This document shows, in pieces, positions 40,395 through 49,801 of a stretch of DNA of 64,000 nt (within the stretch, counting starts at the first letter, position 1; the number at the start of each line of letters is the position of its first letter). The notes below the pieces were generated by a model. It made no database searches. It saw only the letters and a list, made by a program, of their open reading frames with translations, and was not told the DNA's origin. Source of the DNA: Pseudomonas linyingensis. GTDB lineage: Bacteria > Pseudomonadota > Gammaproteobacteria > Pseudomonadales > Pseudomonadaceae. Position numbers and translations under genes: made by a program. The DNA lies in NCBI RefSeq assembly GCF_900109175.1, contig NZ_FNZE01000004.1:124001-188000 (forward strand), read 5' to 3'.

Positions 40395-42549
40395 CAGTGG
40401 CGCTCCCGGCGGCCAGCGGCGAATGGGGGTCGAGCAGCGAGCTGCGGATGAAGTGCAGCTGGCTGAGCACCCGGCGCAGCGGCGAGCGGTCGAACTGCGG
40501 CGGGCGGTTCTCCGGGGTCTGCCGCACGGTGGCGATGGCCTGCTCGACCGCGGCCAGGGCGCGCTGGCGGTTGCCCGCGTCGGGCTGGATGAACAGGCGC
40601 ACCAGCGCGCGGCCGAGGGCGCGGATATCGGCCTGCCAGGGCATGCCCGCGGCGTAGCAGGGCTCGGCCGGCAGGCGCGCCTGCTCCTGGCGCAGCTCGA
40701 TCACCGCCTGGCCGATCTCCAGCACCGCGAACATCCAGCGCAGCAGGCGGCGCTGCACCTCAGGGCGGCCGACTGCGCTGACCTGGGCCTGGGTCAGCAG
40801 GTCGCGGGTGCCGCTCTCGAAGCCGGCGACCAGGCCCTTGAGCCGGCCGCTGACGGCGAACACCACGCGCATGCGCAGGTCGTGTTCCAGCCGGCGCCAC
40901 AGCCAGGGCCGGTCGGGCGGCAGGATCAGCGCCAGGCTCAGGGTGGTCAGGCCGATCGCCAGCAGCGCCGCCAGGTATTCGTTGAGCAGGCGCTGGAAGT
41001 CGTAGGGCGGCAGGTTGGCCGGCAGGGCGATGATGCAGAACCACAGCATCAGGCCGGTGCCGTAGCCGGCGGTGGCGCTGCGCGCCAGCAGCCAGGCGCC
41101 GAGGGCGAACACCGGCGCCAGGGCGCAGCACAGCAGGGCGAAGCCTTCCAACCAGGGCAGCACCCAGAACTGCAGCAGGCCGCCAAGCACGGCGCTGCCC
41201 AGCGCGCCAATCAGCAGCTTGAGCGCCTGCTGGCGGGGGCTGGGCGCACCGGCCACCAGCCCGGCGACCATCGCCGCGGTGAGCACGCAGGTGCCGCCGC
41301 TGGGCCAGGCGGTGGCGATCCAGAAGGCGCCGAGGCCGAGCACCAGCAGCGCGCTGCGCATCCCGGTCACCGCCGCGGCCAGGCCGTTGGCGCGCGGGGT
41401 GAAGCTGTCCTGCCACTGCTCGCGGGCATGCCGGTGGACCAGCAGCGAGGCGTGGGTCAGCGCGTAGTCGTGCAGGTCGCCGGTGAAGCGATACAGCTGC
41501 TCGGCGGCGGTGTTGAAATCGAGCAGCTGCTGGTCGCCCGGATGCAGCGCGACCAGCTGCCGGCGGGCCGCGCGGATCTGCTCCATCAGCTCGCACCGGC
41601 TGCCCTCCAGGCGCTGCGCCAGCACCTCGGCGTCGGCCTCGCTGCACAGGTGCTGGCCGAGCGGCGCCAGCAGCGCGCCGACGCCGGCCAGGCACGGTTC
41701 CAGCGCCGCGCGCACCTGCGCGCCGGCCTCGCCCTGCAGGCGCTGCAGCAGCTGGTGCAGGCCGTGGAAGCGGGTGGAAAGCACCATGAACTCGTGGTTG
41801 AGGCGGCCCAGGCGGCCGCTGCGCATGCGGAAATACGGGTCCTCGAAGGCGCTGGCGTTGCGCAAGTTGTCGAGCGCCACCGCCTCGCCGGCGAAGCGCG
41901 CGTTGAGCTGCTCCAGACGCGCCACGTCGAGCTGGCCGCCCAGCGCCGCGGCGGCAAACCCGGCGAAGTCGCGAAAGCGCGTGGCCAGCAGACGACGCAG
42001 GCTGGCGCTGCTGTTCTGCGGCAGGATCAGCGCGCTGACCAGCCCCGAGCAGAGGATGCCCAGGCTGATCTCCAGCACCCGCCACAGCGCCTGCATGAAG
42101 GCGCTTTCGGGGTCGGCGATGGCCGGCAGGCCGATCAGCGCCGCGGTGTAGCCGGCCAGCACGCAGCCGTAGCCGCGAAAGTCGCGGTAGCGCGCCGCGC
42201 CGGCGGTGCACAGGCCGATCCACAGCGCCAGGCAGAGCAAGAACAGCACCCGCTCCTGGGCGAACAGGGCGAGCAGCGGCACCGTCACCGCCAGGCCCAG
42301 CAGGGTGCCGAGGATGCGGTAGAAGCTCTTGGCCAGCACCTGGCCGCTCTCCGGCTGCATGACGATGAACACCGTGGCCAGCACCGTGCCGGCCTGCGGC
42401 AGCTCCAGGCGGTAGGCCAGCCACAGGGCGACGCAGGCGCCGAGCAGGGCCTTGAAGATGAACGCCCAGATCGGTCCCTCGCTCTGCGCCCACTCGTCCA
42501 GACCGCGGCGCAAGGCGCCGGGCAGCGCGGGCACGCTCGAAGTGGTCAT
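40384..42549 (-). CDS. FUSC-family inner-membrane efflux component (AaeB-like)
   Basis: 721 residues from the ATG at 42549. It has the duplicated FUSC architecture: an N-terminal block of about six helices (IFKALLGACVALWLAYRLEL; VFIVMQPESGQVLAKSFYRI), a cytoplasmic region (about 200-370), a second helical block (TCVLTAAMVAGLVAGAPSPR) and a C-terminal soluble tail. It is the presumed transporter of a tripartite system for aromatic acids, fusaric acid or similar compounds. It lies 10 bases after the outer-membrane factor gene. Confidence 0.88.
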   Translation of the reverse strand: MTTSSVPALPGALRRGLDEWAQSEGPIWAFIFKALLGACVALWLAYRLELPQAGTVLATVFIVMQPESGQVLAKSFYRILGTLLGLAVTVPLLALFAQERVLFLLCLALWIGLCTAGAARYRDFRGYGCVLAGYTAALIGLPAIADPESAFMQALWRVLEISLGILCSGLVSALILPQNSSASLRRLLATRFRDFAGFAAAALGGQLDVARLEQLNARFAGEAVALDNLRNASAFEDPYFRMRSGRLGRLNHEFMVLSTRFHGLHQLLQRLQGEAGAQVRAALEPCLAGVGALLAPLGQHLCSEADAEVLAQRLEGSRCELMEQIRAARRQLVALHPGDQQLLDFNTAAEQLYRFTGDLHDYALTHASLLVHRHAREQWQDSFTPRANGLAAAVTGMRSALLVLGLGAFWIATAWPSGGTCVLTAAMVAGLVAGAPSPRQQALKLLIGALGSAVLGGLLQFWVLPWLEGFALLCCALAPVFALGAWLLARSATAGYGTGLMLWFCIIALPANLPPYDFQRLLNEYLAALLAIGLTTLSLALILPPDRPWLWRRLEHDLRMRVVFAVSGRLKGLVAGFESGTRDLLTQAQVSAVGRPEVQRRLLRWMFAVLEIGQAVIELRQEQARLPAEPCYAAGMPWQADIRALGRALVRLFIQPDAGNRQRALAAVEQAIATVRQTPENRPPQFDRSPLRRVLSQLHFIRSSLLDPHSPLAAGSATDAP

Positions 42550-42559
42550 GGCGCGCTCC

Positions 42560-44071
42560 TCACGGCCGGCCCGGCAACTGCAGGCGGACCTCGCGCGCCT
42601 GCAGCTCGGCGTCCGCCGGCGCGCTGTCCGCCGCCAGCACGCCGCCGCCGAGGGCCACCCACAGCCCGGCCTGGGCGGCCAGCTGCTCGGCGAGCACCTG
42701 TTGCTGCAGGCGCTGCGCGGCGAACACCCGGCCCTGCGCAACGAGCAGCTCGCGGGCATCGCTCAGCCCGCGCTGGTGGGCCTCCTGCGCCAGCGCCACG
42801 CGCCGCTCGGCGGTGGCCAAGGCACTGGCGGCAAAAGCCTGCTGCTCGTGCAGCGAATGCAGGCGAATCAGCAGGTCGGAGACGCCCTGCAGCGCCTGCA
42901 CCAGGGTCTGCCTGTACTGCTCGACCGCCAGGTCGTAGCCGGCCGCCTCGGCGCCCAGCCGGCTGCGCCGCGCGCCGCCGTCGAAGATCGGCAGGCTGAG
43001 CGCCGGGCCGATCCCCCAGGTCAGCTTGTCGTGGCGCAGCCAGTCCAGCCCGCCACCCTGGGTCGCCGCCGAACCGAGGCTGCCGAGCAGGTCGATGTTG
43101 GGATAGAAGTCGGCCCTGGCCACCTCGATGCCGCGCGCCGCAGCCGCCACCTGCCAGCGGCTGGCGACCACGTCCGGGCGCCGGCCGAGCAGCTCCAGCG
43201 GCAAGCGGCTGGGCAGGCGCGGCGCAGCGTGCAGCCTCAGCTGCGGGCGCTGCAGTTCAGCAGCGGCGCCCGGCCCGGCACCGGCCAGCGCCGCCAGCTG
43301 GTTGCCGGTCAGGGCGATGGCCTCGTCGGCCAGGTCGAGCTGGCGCTGCGCCTCGGGCAGCGGCGCTTCGGCCGCGGCGACCTCCAGTTCGGTGCCCAGG
43401 CCAATGCGCCGGCGTTCGCGGGCCAGCGCCAGCAGTTCCTCGCGCTGCTCGAGCTCGGCTCGGGCGATGTCCCGCTCGGCGTACTGGCGGGCCAGCTGGA
43501 TATAGACGCGCACCACGCTGCCCTGCAGCTCCAGCGCCGCGGCGCGCTCCTCGGTGGCGGCGACCCGCGCCAGGCTCAAGGCGCGCTCACGCTGGCTGTG
43601 CAGGCGGCCCCACAGGTCGAGGTCGTAGCTCAGGCCGAAGGCGGCGCTGTTGTTCCAGCTGCTGGTGCGCGCCAGCGGGCCGGGGCCGTAGAAGTTGTCG
43701 TCCGGCCAGCGCTTGCGCTGCACGCTGGCCTGCAGGCCGAGTTGCGGCGCCTGCGCCGCGGCGGCCACCCCGGCCAGCGCCTGGGCCCGGCGCACCCGCG
43801 CCGCCGCCATGGCCAGGCCGGGACTGCCGGCCAGCGCGCGCTCGACCCAGGCGTTCAGCTGCGCATCTCCGTAGGCCTGCCACCACTGTGCGCGCGGCCA
43901 CTCGGCGCTCTGGGCGGCGTGGCGAATGGCCGCGTCGGTGGGCAATTCGCCGTTGTCGGCCAGCTCCGCCTGCGGGTCGAGGCCACCGCTGGCGATGCAG
44001 CCGGACAGGGAAGAACAGAGGGTAACCAGCAGACTGGCGAGAAACAGACCGGGCCGAACGATGGCGGGCAC
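42560..44071 (-). CDS. Outer-membrane efflux lipoprotein (NodT/OEP family)
   Basis: 503 residues with a probable GTG start at 44071. It has a lipoprotein signal with Cys25 in SSLSGC. OEP repeats are recognisable from LDLWGRLHSQRERALSLARV and LELLGRRPDVVASRWQVAAA. It forms the outer-membrane channel and is the first gene of the operon (then FUSC, DUF1656, HlyD). A LysR regulator is divergent across 232 bases, where the control sites should be; I could not define them. Confidence 0.88.
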   Translation of the reverse strand: MPAIVRPGLFLASLLVTLCSSLSGCIASGGLDPQAELADNGELPTDAAIRHAAQSAEWPRAQWWQAYGDAQLNAWVERALAGSPGLAMAAARVRRAQALAGVAAAAQAPQLGLQASVQRKRWPDDNFYGPGPLARTSSWNNSAAFGLSYDLDLWGRLHSQRERALSLARVAATEERAAALELQGSVVRVYIQLARQYAERDIARAELEQREELLALARERRRIGLGTELEVAAAEAPLPEAQRQLDLADEAIALTGNQLAALAGAGPGAAAELQRPQLRLHAAPRLPSRLPLELLGRRPDVVASRWQVAAAARGIEVARADFYPNIDLLGSLGSAATQGGGLDWLRHDKLTWGIGPALSLPIFDGGARRSRLGAEAAGYDLAVEQYRQTLVQALQGVSDLLIRLHSLHEQQAFAASALATAERRVALAQEAHQRGLSDARELLVAQGRVFAAQRLQQQVLAEQLAAQAGLWVALGGGVLAADSAPADAELQAREVRLQLPGRP

Positions 44072-44303
44072 TGCAGCGGATCCTGGAAGGGCGGCGGGAG
44101 GCCGAGAGGAGTGGCGATTCTAGGACCCGCCGCAAGCGAGGATAAGCGCACGATTGGATGATGGATTGTGTACTGACAGGTCATAATCCCTGGCAGGCTT
44201 CGTGACAGAATCGGCGCCGCCGGGAGCCGCCATGCAGTCGGCCCCGCCGCACGACCAAGGATGTCCCCGCAGCCCCGCCCCCATCCCTCCCGAAAGGCGA
44301 CCC

Positions 44304-45251
44304 ATGGACATTCTCTTCAACATGCGTGCCTTCGTCTGCGTGGCGGAGACCGGCAGCTTCACCGCCGCCGCCGCGCGCCTGGATCTGACCACCTCCTACA
44401 TCTCGCGCGCCGTCGCCACCCTGGAAACCCACCTGCGCGCGCGCCTGCTGCACCGCACCACAAGACGCATCGCCCTGACCGAGGCTGGCCAGCGCTACCT
44501 GCTGCGCTGCCAGCAGATCCTCGGCTACATCGAGGAAGCCGAGGCCGAGGCCAGCGACGCCCACGCGCGCCCGGCCGGCAACCTCAAGGTCCACGCCATG
44601 ACCGGCATCGGCCACCACTACCTGATCCAGGCGGCCGCCGACTACAGCGAGACCTACCCCGAGGTCAGCTTCGACCTGACCCTGGCCAACCGCACTACCG
44701 ACATCCTCGACGAGGGCTACGACGTCTCGGTGATCACCGCCCGCGAACTGCCCGACTCCGGCTTCATCTCCAAGCAGTTGGGCACCACCTACAGCGTGCT
44801 GTGCGCCGCGCCCGGCTACCTCGCCAGGCACGGCGTCCCCGCCCGGCCCGGCGACCTGCTCCAGCACCGCTGCCTGCGCCTGGTCTATCCGGTGATGAGC
44901 CTCGACCAGTGGCTGCTCGACGGCCCCGCCGGCGAGGAGCTGGTCACCGTCGAGCACACCCACTTCCAGGTCAACACCGTCGACGCCATGGCCGTGGCGC
45001 TGCGGGCCGGCATGGGCATCGGCGCGCTACCGGTGTACTCGGCGCTGCCCAGCCTGCTGGATGGCAGCCTGGTGCGCGTACTGCCCGGGCACACCCTGTA
45101 TCCGCTGGGGGTCTTCGCGCTCTACCCGTCGCGCCAGTACCTGGACGCCAAAATCCGCACCTGGGTCGAGTTCCTCCGCGAGCGCCTGCCGGCGCGCCTG
45201 GCGGCCGACGAACAGCAGCTGCTGGCGTGCAGCGCGCCGCCGGGGCAGTGA
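44304..45251 (+). CDS. LysR-family regulator, divergent from the FUSC efflux operon
   Basis: 315 residues from the ATG at 44304 (GAAAGG upstream). The helix-turn-helix is at about 17-37 (GSFTAAAARLDLTTSYISRA), followed by the standard VATLETHLRARLLHRTTRRI. The C-terminal effector domain (about 90-295) resembles the AaeR/CrgA-like group. From its divergent position it probably activates the neighbouring efflux operon in response to an aromatic effector. Confidence 0.88.
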   Translation: MDILFNMRAFVCVAETGSFTAAAARLDLTTSYISRAVATLETHLRARLLHRTTRRIALTEAGQRYLLRCQQILGYIEEAEAEASDAHARPAGNLKVHAMTGIGHHYLIQAAADYSETYPEVSFDLTLANRTTDILDEGYDVSVITARELPDSGFISKQLGTTYSVLCAAPGYLARHGVPARPGDLLQHRCLRLVYPVMSLDQWLLDGPAGEELVTVEHTHFQVNTVDAMAVALRAGMGIGALPVYSALPSLLDGSLVRVLPGHTLYPLGVFALYPSRQYLDAKIRTWVEFLRERLPARLAADEQQLLACSAPPGQ

Positions 45252-45424
45252 TCGTCGGCTGAAAGCAGCAGCGACCAGCCATCGGCGCCGGCGCAACGCC
45301 ACGGTCCTCTCTCAACCGCGGCGATCGCGCCGACACAAAGTTTTACAGCGCCGGACTGAAATTTCCGCCGCCGCGGTGGTCCTAGGAAGTGGCCGGCACT
45401 ACCGGCACCCTAGGAGCCCCGATC

Positions 45425-45730
45425 ATGCTTTCGCGTCTTGTCCTCGTCATCGCCCTGCTCGCCGGAGTGGCGCTGTTCATCCAGTCCCCGGCGCACGCCT
45501 CCGACCGCGATGGCTACTACCGCCACGACCGCTACGTCGAAGTCCATCGGGCGCCGGCGTACTACTACGAACCGCGCCCGGTCTACCGCGACCGCCACTA
45601 CCGGCCCGCGCCGATCTACCGCGACGCCCCCCGCTACCGCCACGAGCGCTATCGCCGCGCCCATCGCCATGACCACCACCACCGCCGCCATCACCGCGAC
45701 CATTACTACTACAGCGACCGGCGCTGGTAG
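45425..45730 (+). CDS. Secreted Tyr/His/Arg-rich small protein (paralogue)
   Basis: 101 residues, ATG with AGGAG upstream. A Sec signal peptide (MLSRLVLVIALLAGVALFIQ, cleavage near AHA-SD) is followed by a low-complexity stretch of Tyr, Arg, His and Pro (YYYEPRPVYRDRHYRPAPIY) ending in YYYSDRRW. The signal sequence, composition and upstream region match those of the gene at 38950, implying duplication. The histidine content could allow metal binding. The function is unknown. Confidence 0.75.
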   Translation: MLSRLVLVIALLAGVALFIQSPAHASDRDGYYRHDRYVEVHRAPAYYYEPRPVYRDRHYRPAPIYRDAPRYRHERYRRAHRHDHHHRRHHRDHYYYSDRRW

Positions 45731-45797
45731 GCGGGACGGCTGAGCCGCTGGCGGTGAGTGGCTTCCGGGTCTAGCCCAAAGCCACTCAGCTCTGCCC

Positions 45798-46652
45798 CTA
45801 CCTCCGGGTAATCACCACCTCCAGATATTCCCCCGGCACCACCAGCGAGTCGGCGCCGCCGACGTTGCGCGCCGCCAGCAGGCGCTCGAGGTCGGCATGC
45901 AGCGCCGCCTGGCCGGCCGCGTCGAGGGCGGCGAAGGCCTTGTGGGTGGGGCCGTAGTAGGTTCGAAAGATCTCGATCCAGTGCGCCGCGGAGCGATAGC
46001 GGAAGTTGAACAGCTTGCGCGTGCAGCGAATGTCCGCAGCCTGCGGGCCGAACAGTTCGACCAGGGCGGCCTCGTCGCCCCAGCGCAGCGGCGAGCGCAG
46101 GCCGGCCGGCGGCGGCACATGGGCGCCGATCACTCGGAACAGCTCGCCGATGAAACCCTCCGGGGTCCAGTTGGCCAGGCCGATGCGCCCGCCATGGCGC
46201 ACCACGCGCAGCAGCTCGGCGGCTGTGCGCGGCTGGTCGGGGGCGAACATCACGCCGAAGGTGGACAGCGCCACGTCGAAGCTGCCATCGGCAAACGGCA
46301 GGTTCTCGGCATCGGCAACCTGGAACTCCACCGCCAGGCCTTCGGCGCGGGCGCGGGCGGCGGCCTTGTCGAGCAGGTGCGGCACGTAGTCGGTCGAGGT
46401 CACCTCGGCGAAGCGGCGCGCCGCGGCCAGGGTGGCGTTGCCATTGCCGGCGGCCACGTCGAGCACGCGCTCGCCGGCACGCAGGTCGACGGCCTCGGCC
46501 AGCAACTCGCCGACGATCTGCAGGGTGGTGCCGATGACGGCGAAGTCGCCGCTGGCCCAGGTGGCCTGCTGGCGGGCCTTGATGGCGGCGAGGTCGGCTT
46601 GCGGGCTGACTGCGACGACGCTGGCCGGGCAGCCTGCGGTGGCTGTGTTCAT
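45798..46652 (-). CDS. Class I SAM-dependent methyltransferase
   Basis: 284 residues. Motif I is RVLDVAAGNGNATLAAARRF, motif II the acidic SDYV-like TSTDYV, and motif III ADAENLPFADGSFDVALSTF, with post-motif VVRHGGRIGLANWTPEGFIG. It belongs to the UbiE/Methyltransf_11-25 group. The substrate is unknown. It is divergent from an AraC regulator across 180 bases, suggesting that regulator controls it. Confidence 0.85.
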   Translation of the reverse strand: MNTATAGCPASVVAVSPQADLAAIKARQQATWASGDFAVIGTTLQIVGELLAEAVDLRAGERVLDVAAGNGNATLAAARRFAEVTSTDYVPHLLDKAAARARAEGLAVEFQVADAENLPFADGSFDVALSTFGVMFAPDQPRTAAELLRVVRHGGRIGLANWTPEGFIGELFRVIGAHVPPPAGLRSPLRWGDEAALVELFGPQAADIRCTRKLFNFRYRSAAHWIEIFRTYYGPTHKAFAALDAAGQAALHADLERLLAARNVGGADSLVVPGEYLEVVITRR

Positions 46653-46832
46653 GGTCGTTCTCCTCTGTGGACTGGGCGGGATGAGGGCATCCCGACGAGT
46701 CCATTGTTCCGCCGCGGCCGGATCGGTGCTTCACTGGGCGTCCGGGAAACTTGTCCGCGCGTCCGCGATTGCGCGCGCCCTTGAAGGGACGCTGCCCCCT
46801 GCACGCCGGCGCCGCCGGCCGGGAGCCAGGCC

Positions 46833-47837
46833 ATGAGTCGGGATACGCTGTCGGATCTGCTGCGCGCCGTGCGCCTGCGCGGCGCGGTGTTCTACTACGT
46901 GAGCAACTGGGATGACTGGGCGGCCGAAGCCCCGCCGGCGCGGGAGATCGCCGCGGCTGTGCTGCCCGGCGCCGAGCACGTCATGGAGTTCCACCTGGTC
47001 GCCCGCGGCAGCGGCTGGGCAGCGGTCAGCGGGCTGCCGCCGGTACGCCTGGAAACCGGCGACATCGTGATGTTCCCCCACGGCGATGCCCACGTGATCT
47101 CCAGCGCCCCGGGCCTCGCGCCGCAGCGCATCGGCGCCGAATGGGTGTTCGCCACCCGCCACCTGCCCAAGCCGATGCCCATCGCCTTCCACCACGGCGT
47201 GCGCGAGCCCGGCTCGCCGCTACCCGTCGAGGAGGCCGATACCGTGCTGGTGTGCGGCTTCCTCGGCTGCGACCTGCGCCCCTTCAACCCGCTGATCACC
47301 GCCCTGCCGCGCCTGCTGCACCTGCCGGCCGCGCGCGCCGGCGGCTGGATCACCCGGGTCATCGACCAGGCGGCACGCGAGTCGGAAGAGCGTGGCCCCG
47401 GTGCCGAGGCGGTGCTGGAGCGGCTGGCGGAGATGATGTTCGTCGACACCGCGCGGCGCTACCTCGACAGCCTGCCCGAGGACGCCACCGGCTGGCTGGC
47501 CGGCCTGCGCGACCGTTACGTCGGCCACGCCCTGGCCCTGCTGCACGAGTCGCCCGCGCACCCGTGGAGCATGGACGAACTCAGCCATGCCGTCGGCCTG
47601 TCGCGCTCGGCGCTGCACGAGCGTTTCCTGCAGTTCCTAGCCCAGCCGCCGATGCACTACCTCACCCAGTGGCGCATCCAGGTCGGCTCGCGCCTGCTGC
47701 GCGAGAGCAACCGCACCGTCGCCGCCATCGCCCAGGAGGTCGGCTACGAGTCGGAAGCCGCCTTCTCGCGCGCCTTCAAGCGCCTGGTCGGCCTGCCGCC
47801 GGCGACCTGGCGGCGCAGCGTGGCGGCGGGCGAGTGA
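46833..47837 (+). CDS. AraC-family regulator with cupin sensor domain
   Basis: 334 residues. The N-terminal cupin_6 domain has VARGSGWAAVSGLPPVRLET and GDIVMFPHGDAHVI. The C-terminal double helix-turn-helix (about 230-330) includes WSMDELSHAVGLSRSALHER and VAAIAQEVGYESEAAFSRAF. It is typical of regulators that control one adjacent catabolic or redox gene. Its likely target is the divergent methyltransferase. It is followed 4 bases later by the end of the convergent ogt gene. Confidence 0.88.
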   Translation: MSRDTLSDLLRAVRLRGAVFYYVSNWDDWAAEAPPAREIAAAVLPGAEHVMEFHLVARGSGWAAVSGLPPVRLETGDIVMFPHGDAHVISSAPGLAPQRIGAEWVFATRHLPKPMPIAFHHGVREPGSPLPVEEADTVLVCGFLGCDLRPFNPLITALPRLLHLPAARAGGWITRVIDQAARESEERGPGAEAVLERLAEMMFVDTARRYLDSLPEDATGWLAGLRDRYVGHALALLHESPAHPWSMDELSHAVGLSRSALHERFLQFLAQPPMHYLTQWRIQVGSRLLRESNRTVAAIAQEVGYESEAAFSRAFKRLVGLPPATWRRSVAAGE

Positions 47838-47841
47838 ACGG

Positions 47842-48381
47842 TTACTCCCGCCCCTCGCGCTCCAGCAGCGCGCGCTTGCGCGCCACGCCCCAGCGGTAGC
47901 CGGACAGGCCACCGTCGCTGCGCAGCACGCGGTGGCAGGGGATCGCCACCGCCAGGGCATTGGCCGCGCAGGCACCGGCCACCGCGCGCACCGCTTTCGG
48001 CGCGCCGATGCGTGCGGCCAGTTCGGCGTAGCTGAGCGTGCTGCCGGCCGGGATGGCGCGCAGGGCCTGCCAGACGCGCTGCTGGAAGGCGGTGCCGTGC
48101 AGGTCCAGCGGCAGGTCGAGACCGATCCACGGCGCCTCGACGAAGCCGGCCACCTGCGCCAACAGGCGTTCGGCGTCGGCAGCGCCGTCGATCAGCTCGG
48201 CCTGCGGGAAGCGCTGGCGGAGCTCGTCGCGCAGCGCCTCGGGCCGGTCGCCGAGGAGGATGGCGCACAGCCCGCTCCCGCTGTGCGCCACCAGCAGCGC
48301 ACCCAGCGCACACTGGCCGAGGGCAAAGCGGATCGGCATGGTCGGCCGGCCAGGTGGGGGCATCTTGCGGGCGCTGCTCAT
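47842..48381 (-). CDS. ogt: Methylated-DNA-[protein]-cysteine S-methyltransferase
   Basis: 179 residues from the ATG at 48381 (AGGAA upstream). The acceptor Cys is in the strictly conserved AVAIPCHRVLRSDGGLSGY, and the DNA-binding helix region is GTAFQQRVWQALRAIPAGST. It removes O6-alkyl groups from guanine in a suicidal reaction. It resembles the C-terminal half of Ada without the Ada zinc and AraC domains. It is divergent from an AlkA-type glycosylase 112 bases away. Confidence 0.92.
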   Translation of the reverse strand: MSSARKMPPPGRPTMPIRFALGQCALGALLVAHSGSGLCAILLGDRPEALRDELRQRFPQAELIDGAADAERLLAQVAGFVEAPWIGLDLPLDLHGTAFQQRVWQALRAIPAGSTLSYAELAARIGAPKAVRAVAGACAANALAVAIPCHRVLRSDGGLSGYRWGVARKRALLEREGRE

Positions 48382-48493
48382 CGGACGTTCCTTTCGCGGG
48401 ATCTCTGGGTAAAGATGACTGTACCTGCGACAGGCCGCGGCCGCATCCCGCCAGCCGTCGGCCGCCGCTGCCCACCTCCTGGATGACTTGCCC

Positions 48494-49120
48494 ATGCCGA
48501 GCAGCACCACCCCCGACTACCGCGCCGCCAGCGCCCACCTGGCGGCGCTCGATGCCGACTGGGCGCGCCTGGTCGCCCAGGTCGGCCCCTGCACCCTGGA
48601 GCCCCGGCCGGCGCGCGAGCCGTACGAGGCGCTGGTGCGTGCGGTGGCCTACCAGCAGCTGCACGCCCGTGCGGCCGAGAGCATCCTCGCCCGGATGCTC
48701 GCCCTGTACCCGGACACGCCCTTCCCCAGCCCCGCGCAGCTGCTGGCCAGCGACTTCGACGCCCTGCGCGGCACCGGCCTGTCGGCGCGCAAGGTGGAGA
48801 CCCTTCAGGGCATCGCCGCCGGCGCGCTGAGCGGCCTGGTGCCGGATCGCGAGGAGGCCGCGGCGCTGGACGACGAGGCGTTGATCGAGCGTCTGGTCAG
48901 CCTGCGCGGCATCGGCCGCTGGACGGTGGAGATGCTGCTGATCTTCACCCTCGAGCGCCTCGACGTGCTGCCGGTCGACGACTTCGGCGTGCGCAGCGGC
49001 TATCGCCGCCTCAAGGGCCTGGACCAGCTGCCGACGCCGCGCGAGCTGGCGCGCATCGGCACGGCGTACAGCCCGTGGCGCACGGTGGCGGCCTGGTACC
49101 TGTGGCGGGTGCCGACATGA
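48494..49120 (+). CDS. DNA-3-methyladenine glycosylase II (AlkA-like)
   Basis: 208 residues from the ATG at 48494. It has the helix-hairpin-helix GPD fold: LVSLRGIGRWTVEMLLIFTL is the HhH and DVLPVDDFGVRSGYRRLKGL holds the catalytic Asp. AVAYQQLHARAAESILARML is the usual N-terminal helix. It removes 3-methyladenine and related alkylated bases. It lacks the N-terminal domain of E. coli AlkA, as do many short homologues. It pairs with ogt in a divergent repair module. Confidence 0.9.
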   Translation: MPSSTTPDYRAASAHLAALDADWARLVAQVGPCTLEPRPAREPYEALVRAVAYQQLHARAAESILARMLALYPDTPFPSPAQLLASDFDALRGTGLSARKVETLQGIAAGALSGLVPDREEAAALDDEALIERLVSLRGIGRWTVEMLLIFTLERLDVLPVDDFGVRSGYRRLKGLDQLPTPRELARIGTAYSPWRTVAAWYLWRVPT

Positions 49121-49177
49121 CGGCGACGGGCGGCGCCGATTAGACTCGGCGCACGCCCATTCCTGCGAGGATCGCCC

Positions 49178-49624
49178 ATGGCCCGCCTGCAGCTCGAACT
49201 GCCCGAAGATGCCTTCCGCTTCACCACGCGCATGACCGTGCGCAGCACCGACATCAACGCCGGCCAGCATCTGGGCAACGACGCGCTGATCTCCATGCTC
49301 TCCGAGGCGCGCTCGCGCTTCCTGTTTGAGCACGGCATCGACGGCGGCGGCAATGCCGAGGGTTTCGGCATCGTGGTCACCGACCTCGCCACCCTGTACA
49401 AGGCCGAGGCCCACGAGCGCGACGTTCTGCTATTCGAGATCGGCGTGATGGACTTCAACAAGTACGGCGGCGACATCACCTTCCGCGTCAGCCGTCCGGC
49501 CGACGGCACCCTGGTGGCGCTGGCCAAGAACGGCTTCGTGTTCTTCGACTACCAGGCAGGCAAGGTGGCGCCGATGCCGGAGGAGTTCCGCGCGCGCTTC
49601 CCGGGGGTCAGCCAGGCTGCCTGA
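49178..49624 (+). CDS. Hotdog-fold acyl-CoA thioesterase family protein
   Basis: 148 residues, ATG at 49178. The 4HBT hotdog pattern is visible: RMTVRSTDINAGQHLGNDAL, containing the DxNxxxHxxN active-site region, then IGVMDFNKYGGDITFRV and AKNGFVFFDYQAGKVAPMPE. By family it hydrolyses an acyl-CoA or acyl-ACP. The substrate is unknown. It is single and separated from neighbours by 57 and 248 bases. Confidence 0.85.
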   Translation: MARLQLELPEDAFRFTTRMTVRSTDINAGQHLGNDALISMLSEARSRFLFEHGIDGGGNAEGFGIVVTDLATLYKAEAHERDVLLFEIGVMDFNKYGGDITFRVSRPADGTLVALAKNGFVFFDYQAGKVAPMPEEFRARFPGVSQAA

Positions 49625-49801
49625 CGCCTCAGCAACAACGGTTATCAGCAGCGCCGCCGCTACTTCCCATGAGTTGACCACCTGCGCCGTGTGTTCAGGA
49701 GCACTGGCTAGACTTGCAAGGAGGCCTTGCGCCTTGGGCGGTACAGGGGATCGTCGGCTGGGCCCGGTAAGGATATTTCCTGTCGGCTTGCCGAGGTTTG
49801 C

